DNA of 64,000 nucleotides. Source: an uncultured Ignavibacteriota bacterium (lineage in GTDB: Bacteria > Bacteroidota > Ignavibacteria > UBA10030 > UBA8401). Shown one piece after another: positions 25,996 to 35,012 of this stretch. The stretch is from NCBI GenBank assembly GCA_903861125.1, contig CAIOTF010000042.1, positions 186,001 to 250,000 on the forward strand. The letters run 5' to 3'. Numbering within the stretch: the stretch's first letter is position 1; each line of letters begins with the position of its first letter. A model generated the notes under the pieces. It was given only the letters and a program-made list of their open reading frames with translations. It made no database searches and had not been told where the DNA came from. A program made the position numbers and the translations under genes.

Positions 25996-27633
25996 ATGGA
26001 ACAATCACTACTCACAGTAGAAAATCTCCGTTTCAATTCCGCGTTCAAGTATGTGGCCGATTTGAACTTGAATGCCATCCTCAAAATGTGCAAAGAGGAA
26101 AAATTTCCGGCGAACACGCCGATCTTTCAGGAAAATACGCGCGGCGAGCGTTTGTATTTTGTGCTGGACGGCAGGATCAAGATCTCCAAGGTAACCAAAT
26201 ACGGCGCGGAGACCGTGCTTGCGTACCTGACCAAGGGAGATTTTTTCGGCGAGATGGAACTGCTCGACGATCAGGTCCGATCAGCGCGCACGACAGCCGT
26301 TGAACCTACTACTTGTGCGAGCATCAGCAAGCAGGATTTCGACAACATGCTGAAATCGAACAACATTATTCAGCTGAACATTCTGCGAAGTGTTACGAAA
26401 CGATTGCGCAGTGCGGACCAGACGATCGTGAATGAACTCGACAGAACGGTGGAGATTTCAAAACAGCATATCGGCAAGCTAAACATGCTCATCGACGCTG
26501 CGAAAACTATCAACTCATCGCTCGACCTCGACAAACTTCTCGACATCATTCTTGAAACGGCGATCAAATCGATCAGTGCGGACCGCGGAACGTTATATCT
26601 TCTTGACGAACTGAAAGGCGAGATTTGGTCGAAGGCGTTGCGCGGAAGCGAAGTGATAGAGATCAGGCTTCCGCTCGGAAAAGGTCTTGCCGGCTACGTA
26701 GCAAAGACCGGAGAGATCGTCAACATTCCGGATGCATACAACGATCCGCGCTTCAATCCCGAAGTGGACAAAAAATCCGGTTACCGTACCAACAATATGC
26801 TGACGATGCCGATGCGCAATCGCGACGGCAAAACAATCGGCGTTTTTCAGATGCTGAATAAAAAAGGGGGACCGTTCACACCCTCCGATGAAGAATTTTT
26901 GAATGCGCTTTCCATCCACGCATCCGTGGCGATCGAAAATGCCCGGCTTGCGCAGGAGATGGTGCAAAGCGAACGTCTTTCCGCCGTGGGAAGAATGGCA
27001 AGCACGATCATTCACGACATCAAGAATCCGATGGGGACATTGCGCGTCTATGCGCAGGTGATGAAGAAAAAAGGGGGCAACGAAGAGGTCTCCAAACTTG
27101 CCGATGAAATGATCCATCAGGTGGACCGCTTTGTGAATATGGCGCAGGAGATCCTCGATTTCAGCAAAGGTGGCGCATCGATGAACATAGAAGAAGTGCA
27201 GTTTGAAGATGTGATGGAAGGTGTGCTGATGTTCATTGAAAAAGATCTGACAAAAAACAACATTACACTGGATAAGAAACTGACGTTCAAAGGGAAAGTG
27301 AAACTCGATCAGGACAAACTGGTGCGGGTGTTTTATAATGTTGCCAGCAACGCACGCGACGCCATGCCGCAAAGCGGAACACTGACAGTGCTGACGGAAG
27401 ATATTGGCGGATTTGTTAAGATCGAATTCACCGATACCGGCACCGGTATGCCTGAAGAAGTGAAACGGAAGATCTTTGAACCGTTCGTAACCTACGGCAA
27501 AAAACATGGAACCGGTCTTGGCATGTCAATCGTAAAGAAAGTGATCGACGATCATAAAGGAAAGATCGAGATCGAAAGTGAGATGGGAAAAGGTACGACA
27601 ATCCGCATTATGCTGCCGACAATGCAGGCGTAA
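25996..27633 (+). CDS. Histidine kinase with cyclic-nucleotide-binding and GAF sensor domains
   Basis: 545 aa from the ATG at 25996 (MEQSLLTVENL); a frame from 25891 would add 35 residues that overlap the predicted promoter and look non-coding. Domains: cNMP-binding/Crp fold (about 15-135; GERLYFVLDGRIKISK, GDFFGEMELLDD), a short helix linker, GAF (about 165-320), and a kinase core with phospho-acceptor His340 in IIHDIKNPMG, N-box VFYNVASNARDAMP, G1 FTDTGTGMPEE and G2 GTGLGMSIVKKV. No membrane segments, so it senses cytoplasmic signals, plausibly cAMP or cGMP. No receiver gene is adjacent; candidate partners are the receivers at 477-2262 or in 54601-59856. A bidirectional terminator follows. 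Confidence 0.92.
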   Translation: MEQSLLTVENLRFNSAFKYVADLNLNAILKMCKEEKFPANTPIFQENTRGERLYFVLDGRIKISKVTKYGAETVLAYLTKGDFFGEMELLDDQVRSARTTAVEPTTCASISKQDFDNMLKSNNIIQLNILRSVTKRLRSADQTIVNELDRTVEISKQHIGKLNMLIDAAKTINSSLDLDKLLDIILETAIKSISADRGTLYLLDELKGEIWSKALRGSEVIEIRLPLGKGLAGYVAKTGEIVNIPDAYNDPRFNPEVDKKSGYRTNNMLTMPMRNRDGKTIGVFQMLNKKGGPFTPSDEEFLNALSIHASVAIENARLAQEMVQSERLSAVGRMASTIIHDIKNPMGTLRVYAQVMKKKGGNEEVSKLADEMIHQVDRFVNMAQEILDFSKGGASMNIEEVQFEDVMEGVLMFIEKDLTKNNITLDKKLTFKGKVKLDQDKLVRVFYNVASNARDAMPQSGTLTVLTEDIGGFVKIEFTDTGTGMPEEVKRKIFEPFVTYGKKHGTGLGMSIVKKVIDDHKGKIEIESEMGKGTTIRIMLPTMQA

Positions 27634-27682
27634 AATTAAGGCGACTTACACTCCCAAAGTTAAAGTCACCTTTAAGAGTATT

Positions 27683-27717
27683 AAAAAACCCGAGTATTAC
27701 ACTCGGGTTTTTTGTTT
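27683..27717. terminator. Bidirectional terminator between convergent genes
   Basis: AAAAAACCCGAGT, 5-base loop ATTAC, ACTCGGGTTTTTT: a symmetric stem with A-tract and T-tract, able to stop transcription from both sides. Confidence 0.92.
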
Positions 27718-27758
27718 TTAAATGCTATGTATAACGAAGCGCCGCTCCGTCTCCCCTT

Positions 27759-30011
27759 TTATTTCATTAGAATCATCTTTTTTACATTTACAAAATTACC
27801 GGCACGCATTTCGCAGAAGTATAATCCACTGGCAAGTGTATGTGCATTAAATGTTGCCGTATGAGCACCCGCTTCTTTTTGCTCGTTTACTACGGTTGCT
27901 ACGCGCTGCCCCAAAGCATTATACAATACGATCTGCACTTGTTCACGAGAAGGAATTTCGTAATTGATCGTTGTTGCAGGATTAAACGGATTGGGATAAT
28001 TTTGAGAGAGCGAATATATTAATGGAATATTCTCTCCCGATTGTTTCACATCGGTGACTTCATCGAAGAAGGAATTGGAAAGAGATTTAACATCGGCAAT
28101 CCACCGATATTTAGGATCGGTAATCGTTGTATACCCGGAATTATGCAGCGATGTATCGCTGCGAAACTGCAATGCACCCGCATCGAATGCGAGGAACACT
28201 GCGTTGAAGGCCACACCGCTGTTTCGTACACCATAAACACTTTCTCCTGTAGTATTCTTAAAGAGCGGTTTTGCAGAAGCTGTCGGGGTTATGAAGTCAG
28301 GATATGCTGAGAACGCCAATTCAAACGACGGATAATGCCACAAAGTGGTGGAACTATCGGCATTGTATTTAATGAGATAGTTCGTCACGGTATCTGCCTG
28401 CGGAATAATTTTTACCGGACGGTTCGTAGGTCCTTGATCTTGCGGTCCAAGTGTTGAGATACCGAGATATTTCTCTTCGAACGAGCCGACGGGGAAAGTA
28501 GTGTCAGCGCATTTTTCCTGGATATAGCATCCGTAATCTTGGCTGGAGTAGAATAAACTTTTCTTTGCTGCTGCTGTTCCCATAGCCAACCATGCGTTTA
28601 ATGAAGGGTAAACGTTGTGCGAGGGGAATAAACCGTCGGCGACGATAACTTTATCATACAAAGCAAGAAGATCAGCGAGTTCGCTTGTTCCTTCATTTGG
28701 CGTCGACCAACGATCGTATTTGGCCGAACTGCTGGTGTAGATGAGTGCACCGTTAGATAATCCGTATTGTGTATTGTTATAGATAAACAATCGATCTTGC
28801 GTCTTTTGGAATATTTTATAAAACCGTGTTGGGAGAATGGTTTTATATCCGTTCACATCGGTAATATTTATGTACCAATATACCGTATCACCAACATGTG
28901 CCCTGGGAATTTCAGCGCAATATTCAGATCCGGCAGAAATCATTTGCACACTATCATGTTTTGCCATTCCTCCAAATCGATAGAATAAATATGCTGTAAA
29001 TGGTGAAGGCCCGCCACCCGGATTGTCGTCGTATATTGTTCCACAAATTTTTCGAGGGCCGGGATTCAATGTTGTTCCGTAATTTCCTAAAAAATGCCTG
29101 GGATGAGGAATTTCTACATATTCAATAACAACATACATCCCCCAATCAAAGTCACCACGCAGCCACCAGCCACCGTCAGTGGGCGGCGTAAAGTCGAGGC
29201 GTCCATTCTCATAATATTTATACGAATGGTAAGGGGCCGGATTGTTCTGCGGTATGGTATACATCAGCATCACTGAATCCTTACCGGGAATCGGTGTATC
29301 AGTTTTTCTAGAATCGTTCGAAAGTGTGAAACCAAATGGCTGACCGAGAAGAACGTCCATTGATCCTCCCCAATCTTCCAGCTTAATTCCCTGCCACACG
29401 TTTGTATCCAACGTTACCTGTAATCCGGTTCCTGGGCGCCATGTTTGCACTTCCGTACCGAGTGGATCGAAATTCCATGTTGAAGAATCTGCCGGATTGC
29501 CGTTGTAGAACCATTGATCACCCGCTGCAGGTTTAAACGGAGTTTTCAAACCGTCTTCATCACTTGTATCCTTATAATAACCCAAGTATCGTGTTTGCAC
29601 ATTTGCCGGACGTGAGGCAACATTCGGATTCACCATCCAGGCACGGATTGTTGCTTTACGGGCAAGAGTTTCGGATGACAATTTCCGCCACCAGAATTCT
29701 TTTACCTTGCCGTTTGATGCCGAAACATACCATTGCATCGCCACATCTTGATGCGCAAACGAAAAAGATGTGGTTAGCTGATAGTCGGTTGTCCAATACC
29801 GTAACGTATCAACTAAAGGATATTTTTTCGTAGTTAACGCAGCTTTGGCATGTTCAAGATTTTCAATCACATCCTGCGCGCGTTGACCTTTTTTGAGCGG
29901 GATCGCTTCCTGCTCCCCATTATTGCCGATGTGGAGCAAGAGACGTTCTTGTGCGAATGATTGATAGGAGAAAGAAATGACGAAAAAGAGAACCAACGTC
30001 TTCATAACCAC
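27759..30011 (-). CDS. Secreted protein with type IX sorting domain
   Basis: 750 aa: a signal peptide (LVLFFVISFSYQSFAQ), a long body of unrecognised domains (a GPRKICGTIYDDNPGGGPSPF stretch near 330 and a possible Ig-like region near 350-420), and at about 665-750 a type IX sorting domain (SQNYPNPFNPATTINYEIPS, then YNALGQRVATVV and SGLYFCEMRAG, ending in VKKMILMK). Such cargo crosses the outer membrane by the Por system and is usually anchored to the surface. It has a predicted promoter of its own. The body contains no catalytic motif I recognise. Confidence 0.8.
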   Translation of the reverse strand: MVMKTLVLFFVISFSYQSFAQERLLLHIGNNGEQEAIPLKKGQRAQDVIENLEHAKAALTTKKYPLVDTLRYWTTDYQLTTSFSFAHQDVAMQWYVSASNGKVKEFWWRKLSSETLARKATIRAWMVNPNVASRPANVQTRYLGYYKDTSDEDGLKTPFKPAAGDQWFYNGNPADSSTWNFDPLGTEVQTWRPGTGLQVTLDTNVWQGIKLEDWGGSMDVLLGQPFGFTLSNDSRKTDTPIPGKDSVMLMYTIPQNNPAPYHSYKYYENGRLDFTPPTDGGWWLRGDFDWGMYVVIEYVEIPHPRHFLGNYGTTLNPGPRKICGTIYDDNPGGGPSPFTAYLFYRFGGMAKHDSVQMISAGSEYCAEIPRAHVGDTVYWYINITDVNGYKTILPTRFYKIFQKTQDRLFIYNNTQYGLSNGALIYTSSSAKYDRWSTPNEGTSELADLLALYDKVIVADGLFPSHNVYPSLNAWLAMGTAAAKKSLFYSSQDYGCYIQEKCADTTFPVGSFEEKYLGISTLGPQDQGPTNRPVKIIPQADTVTNYLIKYNADSSTTLWHYPSFELAFSAYPDFITPTASAKPLFKNTTGESVYGVRNSGVAFNAVFLAFDAGALQFRSDTSLHNSGYTTITDPKYRWIADVKSLSNSFFDEVTDVKQSGENIPLIYSLSQNYPNPFNPATTINYEIPSREQVQIVLYNALGQRVATVVNEQKEAGAHTATFNAHTLASGLYFCEMRAGNFVNVKKMILMK

Positions 30012-30038
30012 TCTGATAATTTTGCGAGGTTGTATTAC

Positions 30039-30067
30039 AATATAATCTTACACTCAGAGTTTAGCAA
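30039..30067 (-). promoter_or_regulatory. Predicted promoter for the type IX cargo gene at 27759
   Basis: Minus strand TTGCTA, 17 bp, TATATT, 27 bases before the ATG at 30011. Confidence 0.5.
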
Positions 30068-30222
30068 TAAGCTGAAAGACCGTATTTGGAGGACTGTTTC
30101 TCACCACGCATAAAAACTCTCATACATTTTTACGAAACCATTCATTGTTGCCGTACTGCTTTCAAAAGACTTGGAGAACATCGTTATATTTGCAGGATGG
30201 GCCGCCTCTCAGCTTTTATTTC

Positions 30223-31665
30223 TCATTTCATTAAAACTAATTTTTTAGTCTGAATGAATTCTCCGGCAGATAGTCTATAGAAATATATTCCGCTGACGAG
30301 TTTCGAAGCATCAAAAGTAGCAGAATAAATTCCCGGCTCTTTCGATTCATTCACCAACGCTGTAATCTCTTTCCCTAACAGATCGAAAATCTTCAGCGAC
30401 ACAAATCCGGATACTGGAAGATTATAAGATATCGTTGTCGTTGGATTGAAGGGATTCGGGTAATTTTGCCCGAGTGAAAATTGCTTCGGTATTTCTTCCG
30501 ATATGGTCACAATTGTAGATGTTCCGGTAGAAAAATTCCATTGCTGGCTGAATGCACCTTCATATTCCTGTGTTTCAGCGGAAACTCGCCAGTAGTGTTT
30601 CTTGGTCAGTTGCAGTCCGGACATTTGTTTTACCGTGTCCACGATCCCTTTTTGATCGAATACAATGCCGGCCTGCGTAAATGTTGATGTCGTCGATACC
30701 TGCAGATGATACGATACCGCAACCGGAACAACATTCCACCTGAGCCATACATTTGCCGGAACATTAGTGCTTCCCGATACCGGTTGCAGCATGGCAGGGA
30801 TGGATATAGCAGTCGTGAACGACCGAACCGTCGTGAATGCACTACGGTGTCCTCCGTTATTCGCACAGACGCGCCAGAAATATTTTTTCATTCCAAGCTG
30901 AACGCTTTTTAGCGTGTACCCAGGCGATGCGATTTCCCCCGAAAATATTTTCGTAGAAAAATTAGAGTCAGCTGCAATCTCCACCAGGTACAGAACTGCT
31001 CCTGATACCGCCGACCAGGTAAGACTCGAATCAAGCGTAATACGGCCGGCATTGTTTGCGGGACCAATAGTTACGGGAACTGCCGGCACGCTGTCATTCG
31101 TTCCGATCTTCGTTACAAACATGTCGATCTTTTTCAGCGGATTGTCATTTGCATCGCGCGGTGACGCAACGATTGAATCGCAGATATTTATACCGGAGAC
31201 GACTTTGCCATACGCAGTGTACTGTGCATTCAGCGAGGTTGCATTCGCAACACAAATGAAAAATTGAGAATTGGCACTGTTCGGATCGGTATCGCGCGCA
31301 GCACCGAGGACACCCCGCGCATATGAAACATTGCTAAACTCCGCCGGAACATTCGTCTGGCTCGTATCTCCGTTCCCCCACGTTTCGCGCGGAAGGTGCT
31401 TAGAATTCGGATCACCTCCCTGTATAACGAAGCCGGGAACAACACGATGGAATGCGGTACTGTCGTAGAATTTTATTGTGACCAGACTATCAAAATACCG
31501 GACAGCCTTGGGTGCAATAAGCGGAAAGAGTTCCACATTGAATGAACCGATCGAAACACCTTCGCGGAACGATTCAATCTTATAGATCGGTTTTGCCGCT
31601 TCCTGCTGTGAATAGATTGAAACAGAAAGAATTACCATTGCTAATCCGAGGATGGTTTTTTTCAT
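30223..31665 (-). CDS. Secreted cyclophilin-type peptidyl-prolyl isomerase with type IX sorting domain
   Basis: 480 aa. After a signal peptide (TILGLAMVILSVSIYSQ) comes a cyclophilin domain (about 30-190: FHRVVPGFVIQGGDPNS, ANSQFFICVANATSLN, YTAYGKVVSG), which turns X-Pro bonds. Two fibronectin-like modules follow (about 195-290 and 290-380, each with a W/Y-R-V-x-A/C pattern), then a type IX sorting domain (SLGQNYPNPFNPTTTISYNL, YFYRLSAGEFIQTKKLVLMK). A surface-bound foldase is the likely role. The gene for the squalene desaturase HpnE ends 3 bases before its start, so it may be read through from the hpn operon. Confidence 0.88.
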   Translation of the reverse strand: MKKTILGLAMVILSVSIYSQQEAAKPIYKIESFREGVSIGSFNVELFPLIAPKAVRYFDSLVTIKFYDSTAFHRVVPGFVIQGGDPNSKHLPRETWGNGDTSQTNVPAEFSNVSYARGVLGAARDTDPNSANSQFFICVANATSLNAQYTAYGKVVSGINICDSIVASPRDANDNPLKKIDMFVTKIGTNDSVPAVPVTIGPANNAGRITLDSSLTWSAVSGAVLYLVEIAADSNFSTKIFSGEIASPGYTLKSVQLGMKKYFWRVCANNGGHRSAFTTVRSFTTAISIPAMLQPVSGSTNVPANVWLRWNVVPVAVSYHLQVSTTSTFTQAGIVFDQKGIVDTVKQMSGLQLTKKHYWRVSAETQEYEGAFSQQWNFSTGTSTIVTISEEIPKQFSLGQNYPNPFNPTTTISYNLPVSGFVSLKIFDLLGKEITALVNESKEPGIYSATFDASKLVSGIYFYRLSAGEFIQTKKLVLMK

Positions 31666-31668
31666 ACA

Positions 31669-33051
31669 TCACCTTTTCGATTTGATAAATTTATCTGCAG
31701 TTTCAGCACACTCATAACCGCTCTGCACGGCCCCTTCAATCGTTGCCGGTAGTTTTGTGTCGGTCCAATCCCCTGCAAGAAAGAGATTTTGAACCGGCGT
31801 TTTATGTTGAGGTCGAAATTGTTCCAGACCGACCTTTGGAGAAAATGTTGCCCGTTTTTCTTTAATGACTAACGAATGGATCACCTTCGCGATCGACGCC
31901 GACGGATAAAAGCGTTTCAGCTCGTGATGAGCCATAGTAATCAGTTCATCTTTTTCTTTTTCCACAAGATTGTGAGCTCCGCTCACCACCATTGCAAGAT
32001 ACATCAGTCCTTCGTCTTCTCTTCCATAGATCTTTGATTTATTGAACACCCAGTGGATGGGAGAATTGATCAGCGCGACAAACTGTTCCTGCATAAAATG
32101 TGCATCGAACCAAACATGGATAGTGACGATCGGCGAAGAGATGAACTGATCCATACCAGTCAAACCAATTGTTCCGGGATTCTCAAATAATCTTGGAATA
32201 TCGAAATACGGAACAGCCGAGATCACTGCTTTTGGCGTGATCACGTCACCGGATTCAAGCTCCACACTGGTAATTTGAGTTGTAATATCCGGAATACGTT
32301 TCACCGACGTGTTTGTCAGTATTATTCCCCCCCGCTGTTGAATATATTCAACGGCTCCGTCAACCAGCACTGTGCTCAATCCTTTTTTCGGTATCACCAT
32401 GGATGAATTGAGACGGCTTCCGAAGAAAGCACTTTTCAGCACTTTTACAAACAGTGCGGCGGAGATCCTGTCCGTCGAATCGTTCAGCGCGCCGATCGCA
32501 ATAATGTCCCACAAATATTTTTTATTCTCTTCCGGCTGTTTCAATTCGTCCAGCCATTCCGCAACGGTGATTGATTGCAGATGTTTATTCGTATCCGGAT
32601 TTTTCAGGATCAGTTCCATACCAACGCGGAGCAGTGCCAGCCGATGTGCGAAAGAAATGTTTTCCAACCGCAACAGTCCAACAAGCACGTTGAAAGGGGC
32701 AGGGAGCGAAACTGTTTGGAATAGTGACGGACGTTTTTTGGGGTCACGGAAAATGATGGAAAGATTGCTTTGAATTTCAACAAGTGAACTCCGTCCGATC
32801 GTTTCCAAATAGTTCAGCGTTGAATGATAGCATCCCATCATTAGATGCTGGCCGTTATCCACCTCGTCCCCTGTTTCGGGATGGACGAATGAGTACGTGC
32901 GTCCGCCAAGATGCTGTTTTTGTTCCAGAAGAAGGATTGAAATACCGCGGGAAGTGAGTTCCACCGCTGCTGATAATCCTGCAAGACCGCCGCCGATAAT
33001 GAGCACATCAGGAGAACTGGAAGGCATTTTTACTTTCTGTTGTTCCACCAC
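31669..33051 (-). CDS. hpnE: Squalene-associated FAD-dependent desaturase
   Basis: 460 aa amine-oxidase fold with the FAD dinucleotide motif VLIIGGGLAGLSAAVELTSRG at residues 15-35, the GGR motif (LGGRTYSF) near 44, and a C-terminal FAD contact (NLFLAGDWTDTKLPATIEGAVQSG). With HpnC and HpnD it makes squalene from two farnesyl diphosphates; HpnE reduces the hydroxysqualene intermediate. It overlaps hpnD by 22 bp. Plant-type phytoene desaturases share the fold, but the neighbours make HpnE the better name. Confidence 0.9.
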   Translation of the reverse strand: MVEQQKVKMPSSSPDVLIIGGGLAGLSAAVELTSRGISILLLEQKQHLGGRTYSFVHPETGDEVDNGQHLMMGCYHSTLNYLETIGRSSLVEIQSNLSIIFRDPKKRPSLFQTVSLPAPFNVLVGLLRLENISFAHRLALLRVGMELILKNPDTNKHLQSITVAEWLDELKQPEENKKYLWDIIAIGALNDSTDRISAALFVKVLKSAFFGSRLNSSMVIPKKGLSTVLVDGAVEYIQQRGGIILTNTSVKRIPDITTQITSVELESGDVITPKAVISAVPYFDIPRLFENPGTIGLTGMDQFISSPIVTIHVWFDAHFMQEQFVALINSPIHWVFNKSKIYGREDEGLMYLAMVVSGAHNLVEKEKDELITMAHHELKRFYPSASIAKVIHSLVIKEKRATFSPKVGLEQFRPQHKTPVQNLFLAGDWTDTKLPATIEGAVQSGYECAETADKFIKSKR

Positions 33052-33875
33052 ACTTTTGCCGTAATCAGAAGTTTTTTTGCGGTGGATATTTTAATGCGGC
33101 GTGAGAAAACATTGTAATCCGCTTTTTCAATATCCTGCAGCAGACGGAAATAGATCTCCTGCATGATCAAAGCAGCAATGAAGAGCGGTTTATCATCTTC
33201 GGAAAGATGCTTGATCGCTTCGGCAAAATACGCTCGTGCACGTTCAGCCTGGTGCATCATCAGCCGTTTGAACTTTACATTGTACTTTCCGGCAAACAGT
33301 TCCTCTTCACTGTAGCCGAAGAAATCAAGATCGCGCTGCGGAAGATAGATCCTCCCTTTTTTCGAATCCGTTGCAACGTCGCGCATGATATTGGTCAATT
33401 GAAGTGCGATCCCGAGGTTCTCCGCATATACTTTTGCTTCTTCGTGCTTGTAGCCGAAGATCTCCGTACAGATCAGTCCGACAGTAGAGGCAACGCGGTA
33501 GCAATACATCTTCAGATCATCGAATGTTTCGTACCTGGTTTTTACCAGATCCATTTCCATTCCTTTGATCAATTCGGTAAAGTGATTGAGTGGAATATTG
33601 AAGAGTTTGATGATCTGCGAAAGTCTGTTGACCATCTGATAGCGTGATGTTCCCGCAAGTCCGAGTTCGAATTCCCTGGCCCACTGCAACAGCCGCTGGC
33701 GCTTCGTGGAGACACTTTCATCTTCATCCACAATATCATCGGCAACACGGCACCATGCATAGACGATGTTGATCGCTTCCCGTTTTGGTTTGGGAAGGAG
33801 CAAGAACGAGTAATAGAAACTGCTCTTTTTGTTCTTGTCAACAAAATCATCTGTCAATAACTGTTCCATGCTCAC
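33030..33875 (-). CDS. hpnD: Presqualene diphosphate synthase
   Basis: 281 aa, trans-isoprenyl diphosphate synthase fold. The two Asp-rich metal motifs are visible: AWCRVADDIVDEDE (about 40-53) and LQLTNIMRDVATDSKKGRIYLPQRDL (about 163-188). It joins two farnesyl diphosphates into presqualene diphosphate. A 4-bp overlap with hpnC and a 22-bp overlap with hpnE show tight coupling. HpnD and phytoene synthase resemble one another, so the name leans on gene order. Confidence 0.9.
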   Translation of the reverse strand: MSMEQLLTDDFVDKNKKSSFYYSFLLLPKPKREAINIVYAWCRVADDIVDEDESVSTKRQRLLQWAREFELGLAGTSRYQMVNRLSQIIKLFNIPLNHFTELIKGMEMDLVKTRYETFDDLKMYCYRVASTVGLICTEIFGYKHEEAKVYAENLGIALQLTNIMRDVATDSKKGRIYLPQRDLDFFGYSEEELFAGKYNVKFKRLMMHQAERARAYFAEAIKHLSEDDKPLFIAALIMQEIYFRLLQDIEKADYNVFSRRIKISTAKKLLITAKVWWNNRK

Positions 33876-34699
33876 CGGTTCAATGCTCTCAGAAAGATCC
33901 TTGCTGTATCCAAGGCGTTCAATGTAGGCCGTACGTTTCTCGTATCAAAATTCTGTTGTTCTATCTTTTCCAATATCCTCATCCCGCCGTGCCAGATCAA
34001 TGCCAGTTCAAAACGAAGATCTTTCGCCGCAAGATCAAGGAGAGGTTCTCCCAACCGGAATAATTCCTTTGTGCGCAGGACTTGTTTTTTGATCAATTCA
34101 CAAAATGCTTCTTGATGTTCTTTGGCGAGCAAAGTCTCGTTCTCAAGTCCGAAATCCCTCATTTCCGACAGGGGAATATAGAAACGATTTTTCCCTGTAT
34201 CAACAGAAATATCCTGCCAGAAATTCGTTAGTTGCAGTGCCGTGCAGATATAATCGGATAATTCTGCGGTCCGGTCGTTCGAACATTCAAATATCTGCAA
34301 TAACAAGCGCCCGATGGGATTTGCGGAGAAACGGCAATATCCAAGTAAGTCATCAAAGCTATTATATGTAGGGTTCGTCGAGTCTCTCCGAAATGCTACC
34401 AGCAGGTCGGTCAATAACTCGGGTGAAAGTTTGAACGTATGAACGGCATTTGCCAGATCTATGAAGAATGTTTCGCTCCCCGTTCCCTGCAGAGCGATTT
34501 CCAGGGAGTGCTGCCATTGGTCGATCTTAGCAATGCGTTCTTCCGGAGCCATCGTCCCTTCGTCCGCTATATCATCGGCGGTCCGGGCAAAAGCATAAAT
34601 CAGATGGACCGGTTTTCGATATCGTTTTGGAACGAACCGTGAGCCAACCGGAAAATTTTCATAATGCTTTTTTGCAAGGTCTTCAAGTGAACTAAGCAT
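33872..34699 (-). CDS. hpnC: Squalene synthase-like hydroxysqualene synthase
   Basis: 275 aa, same fold as its neighbour: first Asp motif AFARTADDIADEGT (about 33-46) and second LQLTNFWQDISVDTGKNRFYIPLSE (about 156-180). It converts presqualene diphosphate to hydroxysqualene. The FARTADDIADEG opening is typical of HpnC. First gene of the hpnC-D-E run, with a predicted promoter 14 bases upstream. No squalene-hopene cyclase or carotenoid genes are in the window, so the final product is unknown. Confidence 0.92.
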   Translation of the reverse strand: MLSSLEDLAKKHYENFPVGSRFVPKRYRKPVHLIYAFARTADDIADEGTMAPEERIAKIDQWQHSLEIALQGTGSETFFIDLANAVHTFKLSPELLTDLLVAFRRDSTNPTYNSFDDLLGYCRFSANPIGRLLLQIFECSNDRTAELSDYICTALQLTNFWQDISVDTGKNRFYIPLSEMRDFGLENETLLAKEHQEAFCELIKKQVLRTKELFRLGEPLLDLAAKDLRFELALIWHGGMRILEKIEQQNFDTRNVRPTLNALDTARIFLRALNR

Positions 34700-34712
34700 G
34701 ATCGTTTATCAA

Positions 34713-34741
34713 ATCTTATACAAAAGGAAAATTGTCTTCAA
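34713..34741 (-). promoter_or_regulatory. Predicted promoter for hpnCDE
   Basis: Minus strand TTGAAG, 17 bp, TAAGAT followed by TTG; leader of about 7 bases to the ATG at 34699. Confidence 0.45.
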
Positions 34742-34875
34742 CTGATTGAATTTGCACAATAATCGTTATAATTGACACTGTTTTCCACCTCTTCCACGAA
34801 TATCAACCACACCGTCAACGGCATCCTTTTCCTGTTCTAAATAATCATTTCAATTTCATCATTTTGCACAAATTC

Positions 34876-34931
34876 ATCCTGTTTTCGTAGGCAATATGTG
34901 AGATAAATATCACACAGCCGTAAAACAGGAT
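34876..34931. promoter_or_regulatory. Possible operator in the hpnC / HD-gene divergent region
   Basis: The 313-bp divergent gap (34700-35012) holds two promoters and, between them, a 10-bp inverted repeat ATCCTGTTTT (34876-34885) / AAAACAGGAT (34922-34931). Inside it lies TGTGA-N8-TCACA (34897-34914), which looks like a Crp/Fnr-type half-site pair but with 8 rather than the usual 6 bases between. It ends about 10 bp before the -35 box of the HD gene. Binding is inferred only. Confidence 0.35.
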
Positions 34932-34940
34932 ATTTCACCT

Positions 34941-34969
34941 TTGACTCTGTACTTCTCTTGTTGTAATTT
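34941..34969 (+). promoter_or_regulatory. Predicted promoter for the HD-domain gene
   Basis: TTGACT, 17 bp, TAATTT; lies 44 bases before the chosen ATG at 35013 and overlaps the longer upstream frame, which argues for the shorter start. Confidence 0.5.
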
Positions 34970-35012
34970 CTATAATCAAATTCAATCTCCTACGAATTTC
35001 GGAAGTTACTTC

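Noticed and set aside
26593-27507. Open frame of 304 codons on the minus strand
   Set aside because: Antisense to the histidine kinase with its well-formed motifs; His- and Phe-rich composition is typical of a shadow frame.
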